DNA of 64,000 bases from Ornithodoros turicata (lineage: Eukaryota; Arthropoda; Arachnida; Ixodida; Argasidae): NCBI RefSeq assembly GCF_037126465.1, contig NC_088205.1, positions 26,209,482-26,273,481 on the forward strand, read 5' to 3'. This document shows, in pieces, positions 55,698-64,000 of this stretch. The translations under genes were made by a program, and so were the position numbers. The notes under the pieces are model-generated. The model was not told the origin of the DNA and did no database searches. It saw only the letters and a list, made by a program, of their open reading frames with translations. Every line of letters begins with the position of its first letter. Position 1 is the first letter of the stretch.

Positions 55698-55846
55698 TAG
55701 TATATTGTACGCTGTCGCCTTTGCGTAAGTAAGGGATAGCGTGGTGGTTCTGCGCAATGCGCCAAGCTCTGCTTGTGTCTTGCGCGTGCGCAGAACCACC
55801 AACGCTATCCCTTACGTACGCAAAGGCGACAGCGTACGTTATACTG
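55698..55846. mobile_element. fold-back MITE, family F (copy 1)
   Basis: A 149-bp palindrome with arms starting TAGTATATTGTACGCTGTCG. Inner arms share GTGGTTCTGCGCA. A third left-end fragment follows at 55866-55893 (TTTTAGTGCATCGTACGC), and a diverged copy is at 4974-5132. Confidence 0.85.
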
Positions 55847-56019
55847 AAGTTCACTAACAGAGAGTTTTAGTGCATCGTACGCTATCGCTTTTCCTGACGT
55901 CACAAAGTACCCTCCTCCTCCTCTCGTTTTCTTACACGCTCTTTGAAACAGTGGAGGATTTTTGAAACGCGCGCAGAAGAGAAGTCTCGCGCGCGCGCTG
56001 CATGTTGCACCAGCTCGTG

Positions 56020-56206
56020 TGGCTCACTGCAGTGGTTACAGTGCTGGCCATGTCATGTCGAGACTGGGAGGTACCCGAGTTCAAATCCCGGTGCCAGCTA
56101 TGATGTCTGGGGTTTTTCCTAGGGTTTCCTCAAACGGGGGCTTTCAGACATATGTCGGCACAGCTCCCATAGAAGTCGGCCCTGGACGCACATTCCCCGG
56201 GGTTTC
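56020..56206 (+). mobile_element. SINE-1, full head, short tail
   Basis: The complete tRNA-like head begins GTGGCTCACTGCAGTGG, followed by GCTGGCCATGTCATGTCG, GGTACCCGAGTTCAAATCCC, GTGCCAGC and the central domain. It ends near CATTCCCCGGGG, lacking the terminal tail module. Confidence 0.88.
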
Positions 56207-56460
56207 AACGTTTCAAACATTGTGCTACATTGTGGTAGATAAATGTGGGGAGAGAAAGATGCAACGACAATGCCATTCTTATAGGTTGAGCACGACTATA
56301 TCGAGAAAGTATCCTGTAGTGGCTGTCCTGGCTTGTAGTGCAGAAGGAAGCCGCTGTTCGTTGCTCCAGAAGGACCTTGGCGCTCTTTGTGGGGACAGCT
56401 TCGTAACAAATAAACAACAAGTAACAACAACAACAACAACAACATCGTTCTGTAACAAAT
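56207..56460 (+). mobile_element. possible retroelement 3' end with (CAA)n tail
   Basis: Follows the truncated SINE and ends GTAACAAATAAACAACAAG plus (CAA)n at 56426-56444, then a second GTAACAAATAAA. A poly-A signal with a trinucleotide tail suggests a retroposon. The coding origin is not recognisable. Confidence 0.4.
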
Positions 56461-57483
56461 AAAGTGCAAAGAAGTCCGTGGTTAGAAGCGCAGTTAAATA
56501 TTTTCACTACTTACACTGATGGTTACAAAAGTATAGTTTTAACTACTGCTGCAAGAATGTAGTTTAATTAGTGTACTAGTTAAGCTACAATTTCATAAGC
56601 AGTTATAATTAAACCAGAACTATCCTCAGTGAACTCCGTCCTCAGTGAACTTCCAGTTGTGAGGTGGCCTAGAGAAGTAAGATATGTGGGGACAACGTTC
56701 AACTGACCACGTCTTCAAGAAATCAGTCATTCCTTGCAAGATGAAAGGAAACCTTGAAGCATAACGAAAATTAGTTTTGTTGCAAATTCTTCAAATTGGT
56801 GCAGGCTTCTACCTCACGCAATGTAGACGAGTGGTAGTATTAGAAGTATATAATAATCCTACTCTCTCACACGAGCCATTATGTGCCGTGTAACAAGAAG
56901 ATGCATTTATCATCGTAATATTACCGCTTTCCTCGCTTGGCGCGGAAGAGAAATGCTATTTGGCCTCCCGTTCACATGGGTGCTGTTTCCACCAGTACCT
57001 ATTATGCCTTTTTGCGGTAAAACGCAGATGAAGATGTGTAGTTCCCAAAGCGCAATTATTCTTTAGTTTTCCCTGGTGAGACGACCCCCCGCGACTCGCG
57101 TTAATTTCAGCTGTCAGCACCGTTGGGGGTCGGAAGTGTCGAGATTGACGACGCATTCCGAAAGGCCGCTCAGGCCTGGTCATCCATAATTGTAAGATTG
57201 GGCTTCATGCGGTCACGGAGCAACCATTGCTTGAGAGAAAAATAAAGAAGGAATCAAAAGGAAAGAAAGAAATTGGCATTCCATTTAACGGCGGTGCCGC
57301 TCTCTGTGTTTCTTCTATTTTGCACGTTTTTAGACAACCACACTCTCGACAGACTTAAACCATTTACGCCTGTATAGGAGTCGAAACGTTACCATTAAAA
57401 TTTTGCTTTCCGTGTTGTTGTAAGCCAGTGTCCTGAATCTTTTTAAATAAGTACTCCAGGCTTTTGGTTCTGTTTTCACTCTT
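56461..57483. other. no gene; GTCGAAACGTT motif
   Basis: TATAGGAGTCGAAACGTTAC at about 57375 resembles the retroelement 3' motif discussed for 27572-27602, but the core is not preserved. Confidence 0.35.
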
Positions 57484-57535
57484 AAACCACAACTATACCG
57501 TTGCACAGAACGATACCGTTGACACCTTAAGTAAT
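57484..57535. mobile_element. degraded type C MITE fragment
   Basis: ACCGTTGCACAGAACGATACC matches the outer-left arm of type C (CATTGTACAGAACGATACC at 15869). Only about 50 bp remain. Confidence 0.45.
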
Positions 57536-57570
57536 TTTACACAAAGATAAAGGGTGTGCAGTGTGTCGAG

Positions 57571-57683
57571 ATTTCGGCGCACGTTAAAGAACCCTCAGGT
57601 GGGGAAAAGTAGTCCACAAACCCGACCACTGTGGCGTCGCTCATGATAACCGTTGTCTCGCGACGTAAAGCCCGTAATTATGA
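57571..57683 (+). mobile_element. SINE-3 3' module, copy 4
   Basis: ATTTCGGCGCACGTTAAAG, AACCCTCAGGTGGGG, GACCACTGTGGCGTCGCTC, GTTGTCTCGCGACGTAAAGC. The best-preserved copy in the window. Confidence 0.75.
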
Positions 57684-58593
57684 ACTTATGATGACAAAGA
57701 TAAAGTAATTCGGAGGGCATCGTACGGGCTGAGGGTGGGCAGATCGATCACCAAGTGAGAGGGACGTGCACGCACTGTACTTCAGCGATGGCATGTGACG
57801 TCGCGATGAAAGAAACTGATCCCAAATTCAGCTACACAGGAATCAAGAGTCTGGAATGGAGCGACAACAAGTTTCCGAAAAGCTTCCATAAATCATCGAG
57901 TCACCGCTGCACAAATTTCTGCCCCAAAACAATCGTAAAGTAGCCAAATCTGGCAAAGCCTGCTTAGCAACTGTCATCGCACGTCAGCGTCAATGGCCTT
58001 TCTTTCTACTGCTGATTTATACCCTTTCACTGCTTCCTCTTGTACTTGGTTTAGTTACCAACAAGCAAAAAGCAGCACTTTTCCTTCCTCGGCTTTTTGT
58101 TTTTCCTGGCATTGACTGAAATCGTTTCCACTTCCTTTTAAGAACATTGCACTTCTTGATTTCAGGCCGTATCCGGCGGCATTGTCTCCGGCGGCAAGGC
58201 CTCGTCGCCCTCAAGCGAAAGCAAAAAAAGAAAGAAAGAAAAAGAAACGAGAAGCTTCCGTGGGGTTTGTTTACGTTCCTCCGACGGCGTCACATCTGTA
58301 AAAGACGGTCGGACAGCCTCAACGGGATGGAGAGGACTATATTTTTTTACGATGCCTGTTACAGCACTTGTTGTGGTCATCAACGTGAGCGCCATCATTT
58401 CGGCCCAGTCAAGCACACCGCGTTGGGAAGAAGTCGAAGGCAGCGGATATTACATCATGGTCGTACGAGCGAGAACCACTATTTCCGTTAGCAATGCCCA
58501 ACCGTACTCGCTCAGCCATTCACTCCGCTGTATAGCTGATCTTCACATGCTCATAGCATCTTCGTTTGTGGGGCACCAGCGAAGAAAGAGCGC
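57684..58593. other. no gene recognised
   Basis: A purine-rich AAAGAAAGAAAG stretch lies near 58228. Frames of 60-114 codons show no domain. Confidence 0.4.
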
Positions 58594-58690
58594 CATGTAA
58601 AAACACAACCACACCGCACAACACGCTCCTGGCAATCATCATCCTGAATGAAACAGTTAGTACCCACGCTCCCATGAACTCTTAAAAATG
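58594..58690. mobile_element. degraded type A MITE
   Basis: TAAAAACACAACCACACCGCA, CACGCTCCTGGCAATCATCAT and a terminal GAACTCTTAAAAATGG in the same strand sense. Most of the centre and right arm are gone or rearranged. Confidence 0.5.
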
Positions 58691-58878
58691 GTTGGGGGGG
58701 AGGGGGGCTGCGAACATTTTAGGTTCTTGTCCAGCACACCATTCGCATCCGCGTGGCAGCAGTCGCATTGCAGGCTCTGCTGCGGTTTCTTGAGTCAACC
58801 ATGTTGATCAGTGTCTTGTAACTTGTGACTTCTATACATTAGAACTATGCGGGACTATAGCGTTGATTGTGATCGACA

Positions 58879-59074
58879 GCCGTGACACTACGTTGTGACT
58901 CACACAGCTCTGACTGTGGCTTTTCGTCTTCCTTCGCCGAAGAACTCTTCTTTTCCTTTTTCTTTTTTCTTTCTTCTGTTTTGCTATACGTAGGCGTGCT
59001 GTGGCAGTCTCTGACATAATTGTGGATCACCTCCCCTTTTTTCTTCTATTCATCATCATCATCATCATCATCAT
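58879..59074 (+). repeat. unnamed dispersed repeat, copy 2, with (CAT)n end
   Basis: Collinear with 50684-50900 and ending in (CAT)n at 59050-59074, where the other copy has CATCACCATCC. The trinucleotide end looks like a retroposon tail. Confidence 0.75.
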
Positions 59075-59274
59075 CGGCACGCCCTTGTTGTCCACACAGC
59101 GGTGGGCATCGTCACGATTATAGAAAAAATAAAATTAAAAAGAAGAACGGATGGAGGAGGTAGGAAGACGGGTGGAGATGCGTAGAGGGTGTGTGAGTCC
59201 GTCGGGGAGTGCAAAGGGCTAGAGGGGTCGTTGGGCAATACCCGCCGGCTGCCTCTTAAAACTAATGGCGAAAG

Positions 59275-59521
59275 GGCTCTTAAAAATGAACTCCACCACA
59301 TAGCACGCTCCTGGCCAACCACCATCCCCAGTGACATCGTTCTGTCTCCTGATTTGCTGAAAACGGCCTGCGTACGCCATTGTTGTGGCATTATGCTGTT
59401 CATAATTCCCACAAACATGGCGTACGCCCCCCGTTTTCACCAAATCAGAGAGCACGTTGTCATTCGGGATGATGGTTGGCTAGGAGCGTGCTATGCGGTG
59501 AAGCTCCGTTTTTAGAGCGTG
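59275..59521. mobile_element. fold-back MITE, arm type A, with type-B-like right terminus
   Basis: The left arm has GCTCTTAAAAATGAACTCC. The right arm ends GAAGCTCCGTTTTTAGAGCGTG, closer to type B at the very end. GGCGTACGCC is present in the right arm, and a variant (TGCGTACGCC) in the left. Confidence 0.85.
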
Positions 59522-59705
59522 GATTGTTCAAAACGGGAGGCGTACGCCCTTTCGTGATACTCATGTTAATTGTGACGAGGTTGTGGTTTTGAAAGGGCTC
59601 ACCCCAAAAAGGCGTACGCCCCACGCTTTCCACTAATCAGGAGTGGTAACGGTATCATTCTGTGCAATAGTTGGCCTTCATTGGGATGCGAAGTTCTGTT
59701 TTGAC
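59522..59705. mobile_element. chimeric MITE, inner left arm type A, right arm type C
   Basis: Starts inside a left arm (TTCAAAACGGGAGGCGTACG) and continues to the right arm CGTACGCCCCACGCTTTCCA, AATCAGGAGTGGTAACGG, AGTTGGCCTTCATTGGG and GAAGTTCTGTTTTG (type C). It has the same A-left/C-right combination as 32787-33013. Confidence 0.7.
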
Positions 59706-59775
59706 GTCACATAACTCGCTGAAGGACAACCATTGCACGAAATGATGCCGTTATTACCCCTGATTTGTGAGAATG
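59706..59775. mobile_element. type C MITE, left-arm fragment
   Basis: GTCACATAACTCGCTGAAGG, ACAACCATTGCACGAAATG and ACCCCTGATTTGTGAGAATG match the left arm at 15833-15978. Truncated after about 70 bp. Confidence 0.65.
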
Positions 59776-59980
59776 GACTTCTACATAAGAAACGTCATCA
59801 TGACGTTGGTAGACAGACTGAAACCGAAACAAATAGGAAGTGGAAGGCTGGGTTCCACGAATGGGCACTTGTTCGCTGCCTCCTATTGAAAGAAAAGTAG
59901 GACCGAAGGTCGCGTCCCTTTCAGGGACCATCGTAATTCACTTAAGATGTGGCTTGCGGGCGCGACTTTGTTCGCACCTA

Positions 59981-60191
59981 CACTCTAAAAACAGAACTTA
60001 ACCGCATAGCACGCTGTGCGCCAACCATTGCCGCGAATGATATGGTTATCGCTTCTGATTCGAAGAGAGAGGTGGGCGTACGCCTTTTTGCGACAATTTG
60101 GATATATGAAAATTGCCACAAAAAGGCGTACGCCCCACTCTCTTCGAATCAGAGGCGATAACCTTATCATACCTGGCAATAGTTGGCCCAC
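59981..60191. mobile_element. fold-back MITE, arm type B (B4), right end lost
   Basis: Follows TA. Left terminus CACTCTAAAAACAGAACTT, both inner arms with GGCGTACGCC. The right arm stops at AGTTGGCCCACA, where B5 begins. Confidence 0.85.
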
Positions 60192-60192
60192 A

Positions 60193-60440
60193 TACTCTAA
60201 AAAGATAACTTCACCGCATAGCACACTGTGCGCCAACCATTGCCGCGAATGATAGGGTTATCGCTTTTAATTGGAAGACAGAGGGAGGCGTACGCCTTTT
60301 CGTGGCAATTTTCGTATATCCAAATTGCCACAAAAGGGCGTACGCCCCCCCCCCCCCCTCTCTCTTCGAATCAGAAGCGATAACCCTATCGTTGGTGGCA
60401 ACGGTTGGTGTACAGTGTGCTATGCAGTGAAGTTCTGTTT
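60193..60440. mobile_element. fold-back MITE, arm type B (B5)
   Basis: Both arms present, with a C tract at about 60345-60358 in the right arm. The right terminus is modified (GAAGTTCTGTTTCTGTTC). Confidence 0.88.
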
Positions 60441-60705
60441 CTGTTCTGAGGACCGACAAACATGTTTCTGAGAGTCAGGCTCGGCCGCGTCACGCAGCTA
60501 ATTCCACATAATGGAGGACAATTAGTTCATATCATCACGTGCTTGCGTCATTCCTGTGCATATGTTTGCAGAAACAGAACAAAGCAAAGGACACTGCGTT
60601 ATGCGTATGATTCGACCCTCTAGAATATTCTCAAAGCCACTTCGCATTGCTCCTGACTCTTCACGTATTTCTCAATCACGTTCGCAAAGCTTGGTGAAAG
60701 GGGTG

Positions 60706-60855
60706 CACTCTAAAAGCAGAACTTCACCGCATAGCACGTTCTGCGCCAACCATTGCTACGAATGATAGGGTTGTCGCTTCTGATTCGAGGAGAGAGGGAG
60801 GCGTAGTACGCCTTTTTGTGTCAATTATTATATATCCAAACTGACACAAGAGGAA
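60706..60855. mobile_element. type B MITE, left half (B6)
   Basis: The left terminus CACTCTAAAAGCAGAACTTC continues through GCGCCAACCATTGC and the centre to CTGACACAAGAGG, then passes into a GA run (60864-60879). The right arm is absent. Confidence 0.8.
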
Positions 60856-60879
60856 GAAATAGAGAGAGAGAGAGAGAGC

Positions 60880-61057
60880 TCATCCTAGAACGAGGAGGTA
60901 AAGTCTGTTTATTAACAATATCGTAGAATGAAAGCTGGTCGGCATTCTGTTGAATGAATAATATTTGAATAGAGCGGCCGTTTGACGCATACTTTACAAA
61001 CAGAACTTGCTTCAACTCGCAGCAACCTTGTTACAGCACGAACGGAACGTAGGCATA
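60880..61057. other. spacer
   Basis: No recognised feature. Confidence 0.4.
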
Positions 61058-61306
61058 CACTCTTAAAACAGAACTTCACCGCATAGCACGCTCCTAGCCA
61101 ACCATCATCTCGAATGACATCGTTCTCTTAACTGATTTGCTGAAAACGGGAGGCGTACGCCACTTTTGTGACAATTATGCACTGCATAAGTGTCACAAAA
61201 AAGGCGTACGCCTCCCGGTTTCAGCAAATCTGCGCAGATAACGATATCATTCGAGATGATGGTTGGCTAGGGCCGTGCTATGCGGTGAACTTCTGTTTTA
61301 AGAGTG
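61058..61306. mobile_element. fold-back MITE, arm type A with type B-like outer bases (A8)
   Basis: A 249-bp palindrome flanked by TA on both sides. Outer sequence is CACTCTTAAAACAGAACTTC, intermediate between types A and B. The inner arms are type A. Intact and probably recent. Confidence 0.92.
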
Positions 61307-62683
61307 TAGGGAGAGAATCAAAGATATCGCACATAATTTCCGTCTTCACCCAAATGCTTTTCTTGTCCTGGACAACATATTCCCGCTGGTGGAAAGCGAT
61401 GGTCTCCACATCATAAGCCATTGACGTGCATGTACCTGCGAAACTTACGAGGTGAAAGGAAAAAAAATAGGCATCATTTTGCCAATCCTACGCGTTTCTA
61501 CTTAGCAACCTCATAAATAATGTCGAGAAAACTGCGCGAAATGACGCAAAAAATATAAAAAACGAAGAGAGAGAGCCACGAGCGTAACAGGGGACACATA
61601 TCCGCATTCACGTTTGCGTATACGCATACACACAGCGTGCCACTGTTGCAAATGTACCCGATGCACCAAAGCGGCCGCACGCTGCCGTCATTATTTAGTC
61701 GTCGTTCGCCTCGCATTTTTTTACGCCCCAATTCCCAAAATGGATCGGCAACCCTGGCGGCCGTGACGTCACGAGCCACTGGAGCAAAGCTGCACCGGTC
61801 CGCTTCCTCCAATGGGAGCATCGCTTTCGCTATCGCACGCACCAATCGGAATGCTTCCGCCGCTGCAGCTGGAGCAACGACCACTGAATGGAAAGGTCTT
61901 TGAACCCTGCTGCAAACGAGAAAGTTTCAGGAACGTCGAAAGTGTGCCAATGACAAAAGCAACGGACTTTGCGTGAGCCATCAATTATTTTGAGCGCGAA
62001 AGCCGTTGATCGTCCGCTATCGTGCCTCAGTTGCGCCGTCAGGATCAACTTAGGCGTGGAGTGGAACAAACCGCGAGCTGGTGTTCCCACCAAAATCACA
62101 ACTGGAACTTCTTGTTTACCTTGGGATTTGTTCTTGTTAGCCACTCTTCAAGAAAATGACAATACACTTGCACGGGAACAAGCGAGACGGGGCAAGGTTT
62201 GAAAAAGGGAGAGAGGGAGAATATGCCAAGCAAGTAGCGTTTTCTTTTTCTTTTTTTTTTTTACAAGTCTTGGTTATGAATGGCGCCATTTATAATGCGC
62301 TAAGGCCTCCTGTCAGCACGACTGGGATTTCCGCAAGATATCGATAAACGCTACAGTCGCGGAACCAGAGCAAGAGGTGGATGTAGAAATTCTTATGCAA
62401 GATCTTCCACATATCCCTCAGAGGGACGTGCAAGGTTCAACAAAGCAAAGTACCAGTCAGAAGGTAGATCATTCTAGGTTGTTTATGGGCATCTTTAAAA
62501 ATAAAACTTGAAAGTACGTGATAACGATGACACGTGATGTTTCACCACTGGGAATAACTGTATGGAACCATAACCCTGTGAGAACCATAGTTCAACTGAA
62601 CTGAAGTAAAAACATACAAAATGCTGAACTGAGAAAACATAACAAAATTATTCTAAAACCTATAAACAAAACAGTGCAAGGGG
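61307..62683. other. no gene recognised
   Basis: Overlapping frames at 61498-62144 on both strands have no known domain. A T tract lies near 62252-62262. Confidence 0.4.
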
Positions 62684-62747
62684 ACAACAAAGAAGGACAA
62701 AAACGAGACGACACAAGCACTGCTCGTTTTTGTCCTTTTTTGTTGTT
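62684..62747. repeat. short fold-back
   Basis: CAACAAAGAAGGACAAAAACGAG pairs with its near-exact complement about 16 bases later. Similar in style to 54558-54691. Confidence 0.75.
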
Positions 62748-64000
62748 GTGGATTTCAGAGTGGACAACCAACCCGCCTGAATTTTAACTTTATTTTTAAC
62801 AAGATTAACAGTGCCAGTTCATTCTTGCCATGAAAGCAAGCAAAGTGAACTTCATGATTCCCTTACACAATCTTGACGAGCCCATTCTCCGCATGCGGTG
62901 CACTGACCCTTTGTAAACAAAGCACTGCCAATCTGTTCTGACATATGTGACTCGCTCTTCTGTGCGATCTTGTTTTCTTTTATTGCCATCTTTCGTCATT
63001 TTCACTCGTTTTTTGTCATCTTGACAAAGCATTTGTTTCTCGTATGTTTCAAACTTCCCAAACAGCGAGTGGAAGAGAAATGCCTCTCTACGGAGCACAG
63101 CGCAAGGAATTTCACTTCAGAAACACGCATAAGCTACTTGGTTGTTGGCTTTCTAAATGACATATTTCCACCATATGCGCAGGCCGTATCCTATACCTAA
63201 ATAATTTTGTGCGTGCTGAAAACCAGCAACCCCATAGAGCCAACATCTTGTAAAAAGAAAAATCTAGCTAGATGAATAAACAAATAAAATACGGACTTAC
63301 TTTGACATAACAGACTTGTAAAGCGCCGTTGCACGCAGCATGAAAAGAAAAATATGTACAGAAATTCGCGCCCTTTGGCGAGTCCTCACCCTCAAGGCAG
63401 AAAGAAACGATTTTTTTCTCTTCAACGCATGTACCCATCACGACAATTCCCAAGTTAAATAAAGCGAAGCGACACCTCCTGGTAAGGTTTCAGTTGATCA
63501 AGCAGGACATTCCTGAGATAAATGGACTCATGCATAAAATGTCTCATTTCGCCTTATACCTTATACTACCAGAATCACGGAGGACGCAACGGATAGCTTC
63601 CGTTCCTTTTGTGTTGATGTTAAGGTAACAGCATATTTCATTCCGCGCGGAGAAGTTTTTGGCACGTTAGTGCTCCTTTAACCAGTGGGCTGAACTCTAC
63701 GTATAGCTCGTTCGAGTTATACGATTTACCAGTTGTAGTCGTGTGCCTAGCGTGCGTGTGACGTATGGCGGAGCGGATCCAGAAGCGCAATAAATTTTCC
63801 CGTAACAGCGTTACACGAGTAATACGGGAAGTGGAGAGACCACACACACATGACAGGTGAGGCAGACGCCGTTGGCACGCGCCACCACGGCAATATGACG
63901 TCCCAGCAGAGGGCAGTCCAAAAAAGTGCGCCTTGTTTTGATCCGAAGAAGTCTCAGAAAAACAATTACAGAAAGGACACTACCGGTTGTGTAGCTCTGC
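62748..64000. other. no gene recognised
   Basis: AT-rich sequence with short frames only, up to the window end. Confidence 0.4.

Noticed and set aside
55962..56462. 166-codon plus-strand frame
   Set aside because: Consists of a SINE-1 copy followed by a (CAA)n tail read as poly-Thr.
61498..62144. Overlapping frames of 71-128 codons on both strands near 61.5-62.1 kb
   Set aside because: No domain, no consistent frame, no neighbouring exon evidence; could be an unrecognised exon but nothing supports it.

Overview
This window looks like repeat-dense, non-coding nuclear DNA of an arthropod, most probably a tick (Ixodida); I could not settle the species. The evidence is eukaryotic: tRNA-headed SINEs with target-site duplications, decayed LINE reverse transcriptase and RNase H pieces, large families of fold-back MITEs, a high-copy satellite, mono-, di- and trinucleotide runs, and a short TTAGG array (the arthropod telomere motif). 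From memory, three 3' tails ending near AATAAACATATCCC and a SINE module around GCACGTTAAAGAACCC resemble tick dispersed repeats; this recall was not checked. I found no intact host gene, rRNA, tRNA gene, CRISPR array or bacterial-style operon. The many 60-130 codon open frames show no sign of selection and most lie in repeats.

Layout. 1-2.9 kb: a hAT-like terminus, then a broken non-LTR retrotransposon 3' half (RNase H, zinc-binding C-terminus, 3' tail). 4.9-5.9 kb: three different MITEs. 7.9-13.8 kb: a satellite of 23 near-identical 239-bp monomers with a divergent unit at each edge. 14.9-18.6 kb: SINEs, MITEs and a complete 813-bp non-autonomous hAT element with an 8-bp target duplication. 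22.0-23.8 kb: six fold-back MITEs nearly end to end. 25.1-25.7 kb: two MITE types and a MITE end joined to TTAGG repeats. 26-30.5 kb: SINE tails, a retroelement 3' end with a degenerate hammerhead-like core, a LINE tail and an endonuclease domain remnant. 32.3-33.7 kb: three SINEs and a chimeric MITE. 34.8-39.6 kb: two reverse-strand CR1/Jockey-like LINE pseudogenes around a terminal-inverted-repeat element. 40.8-41.6 kb: an 883-bp giant fold-back. 42.5-45.3 kb: two reverse-strand RNase H-type retrotransposon remnants with a degenerate 17-bp minisatellite. 47-64 kb: more SINEs, LINE tails and a second MITE cluster (58.6-61.3 kb).

Nothing here acts as a pathway. The pieces interact as parasites and hosts: non-autonomous MITEs need a transposase supplied elsewhere, SINEs need a LINE reverse transcriptase, and all LINE copies seen here are dead. 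The most notable observations are the satellite with its amplified-unit-only TA expansion, the MITE superfamily of about twenty copies in three arm types with chimeric members and YR dinucleotide duplications, the shared central domain of two SINE families, and the giant fold-back.
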